Position numbers and translations under genes: made by a program. From contig JAKSRC010000005.1 in NCBI GenBank assembly GCA_024403855.1, forward strand, positions 20,711 to 84,710: a stretch of DNA of 64,000 nt, in the 5' to 3' direction. This DNA is from Saccharofermentans sp. Its GTDB lineage: Bacteria; Bacillota; Clostridia; Saccharofermentanales; Saccharofermentanaceae. The stretch's first letter is position 1, and every line of letters starts with the position of its first letter. Positions 56,364-64,000 of this stretch are shown here, piece by piece. The notes beneath the pieces were generated by a model. The model was not told where the DNA came from. It ran no database searches and was given only the letters and a program-made list of their open reading frames with translations.

Positions 56364-57597
56364 AATAATTGCTTTCCTCCCTATGTGTCGGCCCCGGAAT
56401 CAGTTTACCATTTGTTCCGTATCCTAAAGCGAATTCTTCAGACAAAGCATTTCCATTATAGTATTGTTTGCCGTTAATTGTTCCTGTAAATGGAATTCCA
56501 TTACTGTCCTTTACAATCGCATTTGATTTGTCATCAGAATCCTGAATGACATCTGATATATCATACCCAATACCAGGTGCTAATTCGGCCATTTCCGGGA
56601 CATCGCCAGGTAATATGCCTATCATTCCTTTGACAGAACTGCCACCAACATTGCCTCCTAAACCAACAATAATATCTGCTGCCAATTCACCTAAAGGATT
56701 GTCACCGTATTCAGAGCGAATAATAACGCTCAATATATACAAATCTAATGAAATAGAAATCCCGATTATATAGAAACCCAAACGTTTGGCGAAGGGCAAT
56801 TTATCAAAATGAGTGATGATTAATTGAACAAATGATAATCCGCTTATGAGATAGCCTATCGCGCCTAGGAATGAGGCTATTGCCATTTGGCATATCATCC
56901 CTTCAAAAGAATAATTTGACGAATAGTTTGTGCCGAACATATTATCAACGATACACATTACGCTAAATTCAATCTCGTATAAGGCTCCGGCAATAATTGC
57001 TTGACATCCCGTGTTTGCTATTAATTCTTCCTTAAAGAAATGCCCACTTGGATCCGAATACTTTACCGGATTTGCATTAGCAAACAGATACTTATGCAGG
57101 CTCATCGGATCAGACAAGGAACCGCCATATGTATCCATGGAAGTAAATGTTCCTGTTGAAGGATCCATGTATCTTGCTCTTAAGTAGTAGAGACCTGTCT
57201 CATCCTTTTCTTCACCCTGGAAGCCATAGGAGTTATCTGTAGAACCTGTCTTGGCTGTCTCATTACCGAAGGCGTCAAAGACTAATGTATCCGTCACTGT
57301 TCCTGTTTCATTAGTTAAGACACGGACAGAGAGGCCTCCATCGTAAATGTAGTAGGAGGCAGCAGAGCCTTCCTGCCTTGAGATCAGCTCAAAGCCACGG
57401 GTGTAGTAAACTGAGTCTGAGCCTATTGTAGCCTTGAGAAGCTGAGAGTAACCTGAAGATAAATCAGTGGTGTATTCAGTCCTTATACCGCCTGATATTT
57501 TGGCTGTTCTGTTGCCCAGATAGTCGTATTTGTATGTCTCTATAAGATTTGCCGAAGGGTAAGTGAAGTGCCAGTTGGGGCAAATGAATAATGCCAC
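56356..57597 (-). CDS. Silent RHS core plus toxin tail (cassette C)
   Basis: 413 codons on the minus strand. The first available start is a GTG inside a perfect hairpin (57592-57622), so it is probably not translated on its own. RHS core C begins at 57551 ([17 protein letters not shown]) and ends DPSGH near 57040. The tail has hydrophobic segments (AIASFLGAIGYLISGLSF, LGFYIIGISISLDLYIL) and a C-terminal region with GTINGKQYYNGNALSEEFALGYG that I do not recognise. A membrane immunity-like gene overlaps its end. Inversion between cores A and C would fuse this tail in frame to the giant RHS protein. Confidence 0.78.
   Translation of the reverse strand: MALFICPNWHFTYPSANLIETYKYDYLGNRTAKISGGIRTEYTTDLSSGYSQLLKATIGSDSVYYTRGFELISRQEGSAASYYIYDGGLSVRVLTNETGTVTDTLVFDAFGNETAKTGSTDNSYGFQGEEKDETGLYYLRARYMDPSTGTFTSMDTYGGSLSDPMSLHKYLFANANPVKYSDPSGHFFKEELIANTGCQAIIAGALYEIEFSVMCIVDNMFGTNYSSNYSFEGMICQMAIASFLGAIGYLISGLSFVQLIITHFDKLPFAKRLGFYIIGISISLDLYILSVIIRSEYGDNPLGELAADIIVGLGGNVGGSSVKGMIGILPGDVPEMAELAPGIGYDISDVIQDSDDKSNAIVKDSNGIPFTGTINGKQYYNGNALSEEFALGYGTNGKLIPGPTHREESNYYD
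57040..57551 (-). repeat. RHS core repeat copy C
   Basis: 512 bp, inverted relative to copies A and B. Left boundary reads GGCAAATCTTATAGAGACATAC, a slightly diverged form of the boundary in the others. Confidence 0.88.
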
Positions 57598-57622
57598 CCA
57601 TGCTGATTTGACATGGGTGGCA
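57592..57622 (-). terminator. Terminator before RHS core copy C
   Basis: Perfect 11-bp stem TGCCACCCATG/CATGGGTGGCA with a nine-base loop; on the minus strand it is followed by TTATTCATTT. It would end the transcript of the DUF4279-like immunity gene before cassette C. Confidence 0.75.
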
Positions 57623-57699
57623 CTATTTATTATAACCCTTCTGAGGCTTCTCTTTTCCTCCGGTAAATCTCATATATACATTTGGTGCTATAAAGATTT

Positions 57700-58122
57700 C
57701 TATTTTTTGTAGCAGTCTATATCAATTGATGCGTCTATTTTGTTAGCAAAATTAATAAAACTTCTATCTAGTAGCATTGATGGTATTTCCTCATCAGCGA
57801 AAACAATGCAAACATCAATAAAAGCATCCATCTGATATTTTTCTTTTAAAAAGTTTATGCTATTTACCTTATCTTCAAATATATTCAAAAACATGTTTAC
57901 AACATCTTCTAAATGAAAACTATAAACATAATCAGTTGTATAAGACCATGTTGAACAAGTGTGATACGCGTTTTTTGCATTTAAACGAGGCTCTCCCTTT
58001 AAATTACAAGATGTAGGGGAGATTTCCAGCAAACGCGTTATTTCTTCCATCATTTTGGTTGCTTCTTTGTCTGTAAACAAAGATATGCCTATTTTAATTC
58101 TTGGCATATTGATATTCTCCAT
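57700..58122 (-). CDS. DUF4279-like immunity protein of cassette D
   Basis: 140-residue protein. The pattern LLEISPTSCNLKGEPR followed by STWSYTTDYVYSFHLEDVVNMFL resembles DUF4279, a family frequently found behind polymorphic toxins. It starts 13 bases after the end of the cassette D toxin tail, with GAGGAGTTG before its ATG on the minus strand. Expected to neutralise that tail. Confidence 0.7.
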   Translation of the reverse strand: MENINMPRIKIGISLFTDKEATKMMEEITRLLEISPTSCNLKGEPRLNAKNAYHTCSTWSYTTDYVYSFHLEDVVNMFLNIFEDKVNSINFLKEKYQMDAFIDVCIVFADEEIPSMLLDRSFINFANKIDASIDIDCYKK

Positions 58123-58135
58123 ATTTCAACTCCTC

Positions 58136-59188
58136 TTAAGTAATATAGTATCCAGTTGATTTTATAGCTCCTCCACCCTTGCGAATGAGATACAGTTGAT
58201 TGTCAGCTTTATTTACATATATATCATATTTTGAAATGTCTTTTGATTTTTCCCCTAAAACTTCTTTCTTGATATCATGCGGTTCCATATCTGTCTTTTT
58301 CCTTATATAATCCTCGTCAAGCTTTTTGTAATTATCTTTCTTTCTCTTATTATTCGGTTTTAGAATTCCACCCGAACTGCTTAAATTATTAATGCTCTGC
58401 CACTCGACATCACTAGATATTGAGTCGCTGAGATTTTTGCTAATTGCAGTGAACGCAATTAAAAGCAAACCAATTCGAGCATCATTGAATGTTTTAATAT
58501 CTGAAAGATTATATATATCACGATAATACTTCGAATTCACAAATGAATTTGTCGATGAGGTGCTTTTACTGTTATTCATCGCAACTGAATATAATAATGG
58601 AACTGCAAGAATAGAAATTATAGCTACTACAGCAAGAGTTTCATCAAAAGTAGAAGACATATGTCCACTTGGATCACAGTATATAATTGGATTTGCATTA
58701 GCAAACAGATACTTATGCAAGCTCATAGGATCAGACAGGGACCCGCCATAGGTGTCCATAGAAGTAAAAGTTCCTGTCGAAGGATCCATGTATCTTGCTC
58801 TCAAGTAGTAGAGACCTGTACTATCCTGTTCTTCGCCCTGGAATCCATAGGAGTTATCTGTTGACCCTGTCTTTGCTGTTTCATTACCGAAGGCATCAAA
58901 GACTAAGGTATCTGTTATAGTTCCTGTCTCATTCGTTAAGGCACGCACAGAAAGACTACCATCGTAGATATAGTAGGATGCAGAAGAGCCTTTCTGTCTT
59001 GAAATCAGCTCAAAGCCACGAGTGTAGAAAACTGAATCCGAACCAGTCGTTGACTTTAGAACCTGAGAGTAACCCGTGGACAGGTCTGTAGTGTACTCAG
59101 TCCTTATGTTATTGGAAGTTTTGGCTGTTCTGTTATCAAGATAATCGTATTCGTATGTCTCTATGAGAGTTGCCGCTATTTGGTGTTT
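58136..59188 (-). CDS. Silent RHS core plus toxin type 33-like tail (cassette D), start-less
   Basis: The frame is open from the codon after the recombinase stop (59189-59191) down to 58136, about 350 codons, with no ATG at its beginning; a GTG at 58948 lies inside the core and is not a credible start. Core D runs 59172-58661 ([17 protein letters not shown] to DPSGH). The tail has one hydrophobic helix (TLAVVAIISILAVPLLYSV) and a C-terminal domain with MEPHDIKKEVLG, KYDIYVNKADNQLYLIRKGG and TGYYIT, matching the pattern of polymorphic toxin type 33. Activity of that family is not certain to me. A DUF4279-like immunity gene follows. Confidence 0.78.
   Translation of the reverse strand, partial: KHQIAATLIETYEYDYLDNRTAKTSNNIRTEYTTDLSTGYSQVLKSTTGSDSVFYTRGFELISRQKGSSASYYIYDGSLSVRALTNETGTITDTLVFDAFGNETAKTGSTDNSYGFQGEEQDSTGLYYLRARYMDPSTGTFTSMDTYGGSLSDPMSLHKYLFANANPIIYCDPSGHMSSTFDETLAVVAIISILAVPLLYSVAMNNSKSTSSTNSFVNSKYYRDIYNLSDIKTFNDARIGLLLIAFTAISKNLSDSISSDVEWQSINNLSSSGGILKPNNKRKKDNYKKLDEDYIRKKTDMEPHDIKKEVLGEKSKDISKYDIYVNKADNQLYLIRKGGGAIKSTGYYIT
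58661..59172 (-). repeat. RHS core repeat copy D
   Basis: 512 bp, inverted relative to A and B. Its upstream edge lies 17 bases from the recombinase stop codon and reads GCGGCAACTCTCATAGAG, like copy B. Confidence 0.88.
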
Positions 59189-60262
59189 TTACTGCGTTTT
59201 TCTTGTTAAAAGCTTAAGCCTTTTGTATTCTGCTACGGCGTCTTCATAATTGATGTGAGTATAGGTGTTTAATGTAACGCTTATATCTGAATGTCCCATT
59301 AGATACTGTAAAGTTTTGGGATTCATTCCACTTTTAGCCATGTTAGAACAGTAAGTATGTCTGCATATATGAGGGGTAATTGCCGGTAGCTTCTTTCTGT
59401 GTGTTGAATTGTATTTCTTTAATATGCTTTTGAAATAATGTTCCCAGTGTAGGGAGTAGGTAATATTTCCGCTTTTATCCAGAAACAGAAAGCCTTTCTT
59501 GCCGTCAACCTGAGGTTCCTTGTTCGGAGCTGCCCTTCTGGAAATGATGGTCTTGAAACAGGTTTCTACATCCGATGTCATAGGAATGACCCTGATGCCA
59601 TTCTCTGTTTTCGGGGAATCAATATAATAGCCGGATTTTCCTCGCTTGTTTATTTGGTGGTCGATTCTTATGCAGTGTTTCTTGAAGTCGATATCACGGA
59701 ATGTCAGTCCGCAAAACTCAGATATTCTTAAACCGGTTTTAAATAAAATATATATTCCTTCGTAATACCGGCAGAAATGAGGATCTGCTTTTATAAATTC
59801 CAGGAAACGCTTCTCGTCATTACTGTTAAGTCCCTCTCTGGTTTTGCTGTCATTGGCTATTACAGATGACAAATCGAATGAGAAAGGATTCTTTTGAATA
59901 CAGTCATCATCTACTGCGAGTTGAAATGCAGGCTTAAGAACGCTTTTTATTGCTCGGATAGAACTGTATCTTTTCCCGCCGTTCTGAAGTTTGATAAACC
60001 AGAGTTTTGCTTCAGATATTCTGACATTACGAATCTTAGTTTTTCCAAAACTGTCTTGTTTCAGGATGTTGACCACGGTCTGATACCCCATTTTTGTTGT
60101 AGGGCGTACATTAGTCTTTGTCGCTATGTATTTCAGGACAAGTTCAAGAACTGTCATATCGTTGTTACTCCCCTTAGTGGTTTCGGTGATTAAATGTCTG
60201 TATTTATCAGGGCGGACGTTCCAGTGAGAATTCTGATGTAATAAGATGATTCGATAAGTCAT
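59189..60262 (-). CDS. Tn916-type tyrosine recombinase without arm-binding region
   Basis: 357 residues. Catalytic residues are all visible: Arg179 (TGLRISEF), Lys218 (PKTENG), His298 and Arg301 (TPHICRHTYCSNMAKSG), His324 (LMGHSD) and Tyr334 (NTYTH). From about residue 36 (MTVLELVLKYIATKT) it follows Tn916-like integrases closely through the core-binding domain, but the N-terminal arm-type DNA-binding region of about 70 residues is replaced by 35 unrelated ones. AAGGAGG lies before ATG 60262, so the short form has a proper start. No excisionase, relaxase or conjugation genes are in the window. Its 3' end abuts RHS core D in the same frame. It may be an element remnant or a dedicated inversion enzyme. 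Confidence 0.88.
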   Translation of the reverse strand: MTYRIILLHQNSHWNVRPDKYRHLITETTKGSNNDMTVLELVLKYIATKTNVRPTTKMGYQTVVNILKQDSFGKTKIRNVRISEAKLWFIKLQNGGKRYSSIRAIKSVLKPAFQLAVDDDCIQKNPFSFDLSSVIANDSKTREGLNSNDEKRFLEFIKADPHFCRYYEGIYILFKTGLRISEFCGLTFRDIDFKKHCIRIDHQINKRGKSGYYIDSPKTENGIRVIPMTSDVETCFKTIISRRAAPNKEPQVDGKKGFLFLDKSGNITYSLHWEHYFKSILKKYNSTHRKKLPAITPHICRHTYCSNMAKSGMNPKTLQYLMGHSDISVTLNTYTHINYEDAVAEYKRLKLLTRKTQ

Positions 60263-60405
60263 GTTAATGCCTCCTTATTTTGTGCAACTTACACCTCGTT
60301 TGTAGGATATTTTGATTCTAAAACGTCAAATATATTATTTTGATTCAAATAAGTGCGGTGATATTATTCTTTCAAATATCCTTTTCGCGCTGGAGGGTGC
60401 AGAAC

Positions 60406-61509
60406 ATGGGAAAGTCGAAGTCAAAGACTGAAAAGAGAACATTCAAGAAATTCCTTGAATCTAAGAGCATTAATGTGTCAGCAAGAACTTATTTTGTTGA
60501 TGCTATGGGTGGAATGGCACAGGGACTTTTCGCTTCACTTCTGATAGGTACAATCCTTTCAACTCTCGGTAAGTATATCGGAATGATCGATGTTGATTTT
60601 ATTCAGAGATTTGCACACTTTATCAGCAAGGCAGGTTCGCTTGCATCAGCTGTAACAGGTGCGGCGATCGGCGTTGGAATCGCAGCAGCTCTTAAAGCTC
60701 CTATACTTGTTATGGCATGTGCGGCAGTTGTTGGACAGTTTGCTAATGCTTATCCCGGAAAGCCATATGCTGCAGGTCCGTTGGGTGTATTCATTGCAGT
60801 AATCATTGCCGTTGAGTTTGGTAAGGCTGTTTCAAAAGAGACCAAGGTAGATATCCTTGTTACACCTATCGTTACTTTGGGCATTGGTTTCCTTACAGGA
60901 TACCTCACATGTCCTGCAATCGCAGTTGCCATGAACTGGCTTGGAACATTTATTAATGAAGCTACGAAGCTCCATCCGTTTGCAATGGGTATCGTAATTT
61001 CTGTTGTTGTCGGAATCATTCTCACACTGCCTATTTCTTCTGCGGCAATCTGCGCTTCGATTGGTATCGCAGGTATTGCAGGCGGTGCCGCTCTTGCCGG
61101 ATGCTGTGCGCAGATGGTTGGTTTTGCGGTTGCTTCTTACAGAGAAAATAAGTGGGGCGGAATCGTCTCACAGGGCCTTGGTACATCAATGCTTCAGATG
61201 CCTAATATCGTAACTCATCCGCAGATATGGATTCCTGCTACACTTGCTTCTGCAATCACAGGACCTATGTCCACAATGATATTCAAGCTTGAGTGCAATG
61301 GTGTTGCTGCAGGTATGGGTACATGTGGACTTGTCGGTCCTATCGGATGTTTCTCAGCTATGAGTGAATCCGGAACGCTTTCTCCTATGGCATGGATCGG
61401 TATGGTAGTTATCTGTCTTGTAGCTCCTGCAGTGCTCTCACTCGTGTTCAGTGAGGTCATGAGAAAGCTTGGCTGGATCAGACCTGGTTACATGAAGCTG
61501 CAAGGTTGA
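60406..61509 (+). CDS. PTS EIIC-like membrane protein (PTS_EIIC_2/PfoR type)
   Basis: 367-residue integral membrane protein with about nine hydrophobic segments. ARTYFVDAMGGMAQGLFASLLIGTILSTLG near the N terminus, PYAAGPLGVFIAV, and the Gly/Ala-rich NGVAAGMGTCGLVGPIG near the C terminus are typical of the PTS_EIIC_2 family of orphan sugar-permease-like proteins. No EIIA or EIIB gene is next to it. GGAGG at 60392-60396 sets ATG 60406; the longer frame from 60340 overlaps the recombinase promoter region and is not used. Substrate unknown. Confidence 0.85.
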   Translation: MGKSKSKTEKRTFKKFLESKSINVSARTYFVDAMGGMAQGLFASLLIGTILSTLGKYIGMIDVDFIQRFAHFISKAGSLASAVTGAAIGVGIAAALKAPILVMACAAVVGQFANAYPGKPYAAGPLGVFIAVIIAVEFGKAVSKETKVDILVTPIVTLGIGFLTGYLTCPAIAVAMNWLGTFINEATKLHPFAMGIVISVVVGIILTLPISSAAICASIGIAGIAGGAALAGCCAQMVGFAVASYRENKWGGIVSQGLGTSMLQMPNIVTHPQIWIPATLASAITGPMSTMIFKLECNGVAAGMGTCGLVGPIGCFSAMSESGTLSPMAWIGMVVICLVAPAVLSLVFSEVMRKLGWIRPGYMKLQG

Positions 61510-61720
61510 TTTTCCGCATATTTGCGGCTGTTTTAGGCCGTAAATGCTTTGAAAATCGAATTGTTCCATTTGCATATTTTCGCCTCATGTTTGCCAAAAA
61601 GATAAGGGCATTTTGACATAGTGGCAAATGGACAAAGTTGAATATAATGATTACATAGGGAACTCAATAGGAACCCTTTAGCATTTAAAAAGAGATTAAA
61701 TGTTTTTTGTTTCTCAATCG
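61510..61720. other. Intergenic region after the EIIC-like gene
   Basis: AT-rich, no ORF supported. A TATAAT at 61643-61648 lacks a good -35. A CATTTA/TAAATG pair and an AGGG/CCCT pair could fold between it and the terminator at 61721, so a short transcript is possible but not shown. Confidence 0.35.
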
Positions 61721-61756
61721 GGCCGTCTCAAAGCGAGACGGCCTTCTCATTTTTCA
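61721..61756 (+). terminator. Terminator upstream of the ABC half-transporter
   Basis: Perfect 9-bp stem GGCCGTCTC/GAGACGGCC with loop AAAGC, followed by TTCTCATTTTT. Confidence 0.82.
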
Positions 61757-61768
61757 GGATATTTCACT

Positions 61769-61796
61769 TTGACAACTGACCATTTTATGGTAAAAG
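61769..61796 (+). promoter_or_regulatory. Candidate promoter of the ABC half-transporter
   Basis: Perfect -35 TTGACA (61769-61774) with a weak TAAAAG 16 bases later. Low confidence in the -10. Confidence 0.4.
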
Positions 61797-61831
61797 CAGA
61801 ATATATCTTATTTGCATAAGGAGCGACGAAT

Positions 61832-63721
61832 ATGCCACCCGGAGGAAGAATGGGCGGTCAGTATCTGACCGAGGAAGAGAAGAAAAATCAGCCTAAGATA
61901 ACGCCGGAATTATTAAAGCGAGTTTTCTCTTATTTAAGACCTTATGCCAAGCAGCTTCTGCTTGTTCTTTTGTGCATTATCGTATCGTCGTTCTTTTCGC
62001 TTTTGCCTTCGATCCTGACTGGAAAAATCTTGGATGACGGACTTCTGAAACAGGATTTCAAAGCGCTTGTTTATTACATAGTTCTGTCCCTTGTAGTTAC
62101 TCTTGCAGGAAGCCTTATCGGTGTCGGTGAAAGTTACATAAACACCTGGATTGCCCAGCATATTACTTTCGATATGAGAAACCAGATGTATTCCCATCTT
62201 CAGAAGATGAGTCAGAAATTTTTCACATCTAATAACCAGGGTGACATCATTACCAGAATGACAAGTGATATTGACGGTGTTAAGACAGTTATCACTAATA
62301 CTTTCAGTAGCATTTTGTCGAACTCTATTACTCTCATTATCGCCATGATTGCCATGTTCCAGAAGAACTGGATCCTGGCGCTGGTCGGTATCGTCGTTGT
62401 ACCGTTATTCACATTGCCGACTAGAAAAGCCGGCAAACAGAGATGGAAGCTTACTAATGAATCCCAGCAGGTAAATGATGAGGTAAACGGAATACTTAAC
62501 GAGACCTTGTCAGTAAGCGGCCAGCTTCTGGTAAAACTTTTCGGCAAAGAAAAGCATGAATTCGAAAGATACGAAAAGGCTAATCGTAAGATGATAAGCC
62601 TTAACATCAAAGAGAGCATGGCAGGCAGATGGTTCATGATGATTCTCAAGACGTTTACGACCGTTGGACCTATGCTTATATATCTTGTCGGCGGTCTTCT
62701 CATGATGAAGTATGACCCTGATCTTACGATAGGTGATATCTCTGTTCTTGTATCGCTCCTTGGACGTATGTATATGCCGGTCAACAGCCTCCTCAATATT
62801 CAGGTTGAATGGATAAGATCGATGGCGTTGTTCAAGCGTATTTTCGATTACTTTGACATCCCTGTTGATATCAAAAATGCCGACAACGCAGTGGTACCTG
62901 AAAGCGTTACGGGAGATGTGGTTTTCGAGAATGTCGAATTCTCTTACGACAAGTCCAAGAAGATCCTGAAGGATATCAGTTTTACTTTGAATGCGGGAAA
63001 GAGCATCGCAATCGTAGGACCTTCCGGTTCAGGCAAAAGTACGATCGTAAATCTTATACCGCGACTTTACGATGTTGATGCAGGTAGCGTTACTTTTGAT
63101 GGTATCGATGTAAGACAGCTCGATCTGGCATTCCTTAGAAACCAGGTTGGCGTTGTCTCACAGGAGACATATCTTTTCAACGGAACGATCAGGGATAACC
63201 TTTTGTATGCCAAGCCTGATGCGACCGAGGAAGACATGATTGCTGCGTTGAAGAAGGCGAATATCTGGGATTTCATTGAGGCACAGGAAAAGGGCCTTGA
63301 TACCGAAGTTGGCAACAGAGGTCTTAAGCTTTCAGGTGGCGAGAAGCAGCGTATATCGATTGCACGTATCATCTTGAAAGATCCTACGATTTTTATTTTC
63401 GACGAGGCCACATCAGCACTTGATTCAATCTCCGAAAAGAAGATCCAGGACGCGATTGATCCGATCATAAAGAGCAAGACGAGCATTCTTATCGCACACA
63501 GACTTTCGACGATTCTTGCAGCTGATGAAATCCTTGTCGTTAAGGACGGTTCAATCGCCGAAAGAGGCACGCACAAGGAACTTCTTTCAAAGGAAGGCGT
63601 TTACAGGGAACTTTATGAGACTCAGTTCTCAAAAGCACTTCTTGAAGAGGATACTGTATCTGAACTTGAACAGTATATCTGGGGCAATCAGCCGGGTGAT
63701 GAACCACACGAAGACGATTAA
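61832..63721 (+). CDS. ABC exporter, fused permease and ATPase (half-transporter)
   Basis: 629 residues. Six membrane segments in residues 35-325 form a type 1 exporter domain (QLLLVLLCIIVSSFFSLLPSILTGKILDDG, then QKFFTSNNQGDIITRMTSDID). The ATPase domain has Walker A GPSGSGKST, Q-loop VSQETYLFNGTIRDNL, signature LSGGEKQRISIARIIL, Walker B IFIFDEATSALD and H-loop LIAHRLST. It probably works as a homodimer exporting a drug, lipid or peptide. A Gly/Pro-rich N terminus and an acidic C terminus (DEPHEDD) are unremarkable. AAGGAGCG precedes the ATG. Confidence 0.94.
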   Translation: MPPGGRMGGQYLTEEEKKNQPKITPELLKRVFSYLRPYAKQLLLVLLCIIVSSFFSLLPSILTGKILDDGLLKQDFKALVYYIVLSLVVTLAGSLIGVGESYINTWIAQHITFDMRNQMYSHLQKMSQKFFTSNNQGDIITRMTSDIDGVKTVITNTFSSILSNSITLIIAMIAMFQKNWILALVGIVVVPLFTLPTRKAGKQRWKLTNESQQVNDEVNGILNETLSVSGQLLVKLFGKEKHEFERYEKANRKMISLNIKESMAGRWFMMILKTFTTVGPMLIYLVGGLLMMKYDPDLTIGDISVLVSLLGRMYMPVNSLLNIQVEWIRSMALFKRIFDYFDIPVDIKNADNAVVPESVTGDVVFENVEFSYDKSKKILKDISFTLNAGKSIAIVGPSGSGKSTIVNLIPRLYDVDAGSVTFDGIDVRQLDLAFLRNQVGVVSQETYLFNGTIRDNLLYAKPDATEEDMIAALKKANIWDFIEAQEKGLDTEVGNRGLKLSGGEKQRISIARIILKDPTIFIFDEATSALDSISEKKIQDAIDPIIKSKTSILIAHRLSTILAADEILVVKDGSIAERGTHKELLSKEGVYRELYETQFSKALLEEDTVSELEQYIWGNQPGDEPHEDD

Positions 63722-63805
63722 TTATAAGCAGATATCAGCTTTCCAACGCTGTCAGATTGATATAAATTGACCAAGTGGAGAGTGATATATTCTTCTAGAA
63801 TCAAA

Positions 63806-63842
63806 AAGGCCTTCTATGTTTTCAATAGAAGGCCTTATAAAC
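63806..63842. terminator. Bidirectional terminator near the window end
   Basis: Perfect 12-bp stem AAGGCCTTCTAT/ATAGAAGGCCTT with a seven-base loop and A/T runs on both sides. It may serve the ABC exporter and a minus-strand gene beyond the window. No gene is seen from here to base 64000. Confidence 0.8.
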
Positions 63843-64000
63843 TTTTACAGACTTTTATTCACAGACTCCAATGCAGAGAAGTTTGGATTATCTTTCGTTT
63901 CCTTCGGTTATCTGCACATGATTTTCGAGTTCTCCTTTTTTCATATGCAAATTCCGCTCCGACGGCACGCTGATTCCGCTAACAGCGGCATGACGTTTCC

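Noticed and set aside
59189..60262. Boundary of a complete Tn916-like conjugative element
   Set aside because: No excisionase, relaxase, FtsK-like or conjugation genes in the window, and no flanking direct repeats recognised; neighbours are RHS cassettes and a chromosomal transporter gene.
61619..61756. Small RNA between the EIIC-like gene and the ABC exporter
   Set aside because: There is a TATAAT and a good terminator, but no acceptable -35 and no recognisable RNA family.

Overview
This 64 kb window looks like a chromosomal segment of a Clostridia-type Bacillota bacterium. The support is family-level: RNase J, a bifunctional Rel protein, a split two-subunit transketolase, an ABC sugar importer encoded without its own ATPase, a BspA-type leucine-rich protein, 3D/SH3 cell-wall proteins with Thr/Pro linkers, strong AGGAGG ribosome-binding sites and a Tn916-type integrase. 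A gut or rumen habitat is plausible but is inference; no rRNA or tRNA was seen to place the organism.

Layout. 1-2.9 kb: 3' part of carB. 3.3-8.8 kb: a pentose/deoxysugar operon (xylulokinase, DUF4867-like protein, L-fucose/L-arabinose-fold isomerase, two transketolase subunits). 8.9-16.7 kb: a YesL/DUF624 membrane protein, a sugar ABC importer (binding protein and two permeases), an AraC regulator and a cytoplasmic GH3 glycosidase. Together these suggest uptake of short oligosaccharides, intracellular trimming, and entry into the pentose phosphate pathway. 16.7-24.4 kb: a degenerate prepilin peptidase, rpsU, recJ, relA and RNase J. 24.5-29.8 kb: a secreted SH3-3D protein with a folded-looking leader, a 54-residue membrane protein, proS, and a secreted transglutaminase/BspA protein. 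29.8-39.3 kb: an ABC/FtsX exporter pair, an AraC regulator, a hexapeptide acyltransferase, an aminopeptidase P, an alpha/beta-hydrolase-fold protein without a visible nucleophile, and a MATE pump. 39.35-40.9 kb: a TPP riboswitch in front of one ORF that fuses a ThiT-like thiamine transporter to an AqpZ-type aquaporin.

41.3-60.3 kb is the accessory island. A 3129-residue secreted RHS/YD-repeat protein ends in a 512-bp RHS core followed by a variable toxin-like tail and a putative immunity gene. The same 512-bp core recurs three more times without indels (one more on the plus strand, two on the minus strand). Each copy is joined in frame to a different tail and followed by a different immunity-like gene. 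The three extra copies have no credible start codon. A lone Tn916-type tyrosine recombinase without the usual N-terminal arm-binding region lies against the last copy; its stop codon is the only in-frame stop between it and that core. My main hypothesis is that this is a shufflon-like toxin-tail switching locus, in which deletion or inversion between cores places a new toxin tail and its immunity gene behind the single expressed RHS gene. Whether the recombinase or ordinary homologous recombination does this cannot be decided from sequence.

60.4-63.7 kb: a PTS EIIC-like membrane protein and a full-length ABC half-transporter; the window ends in non-coding sequence.
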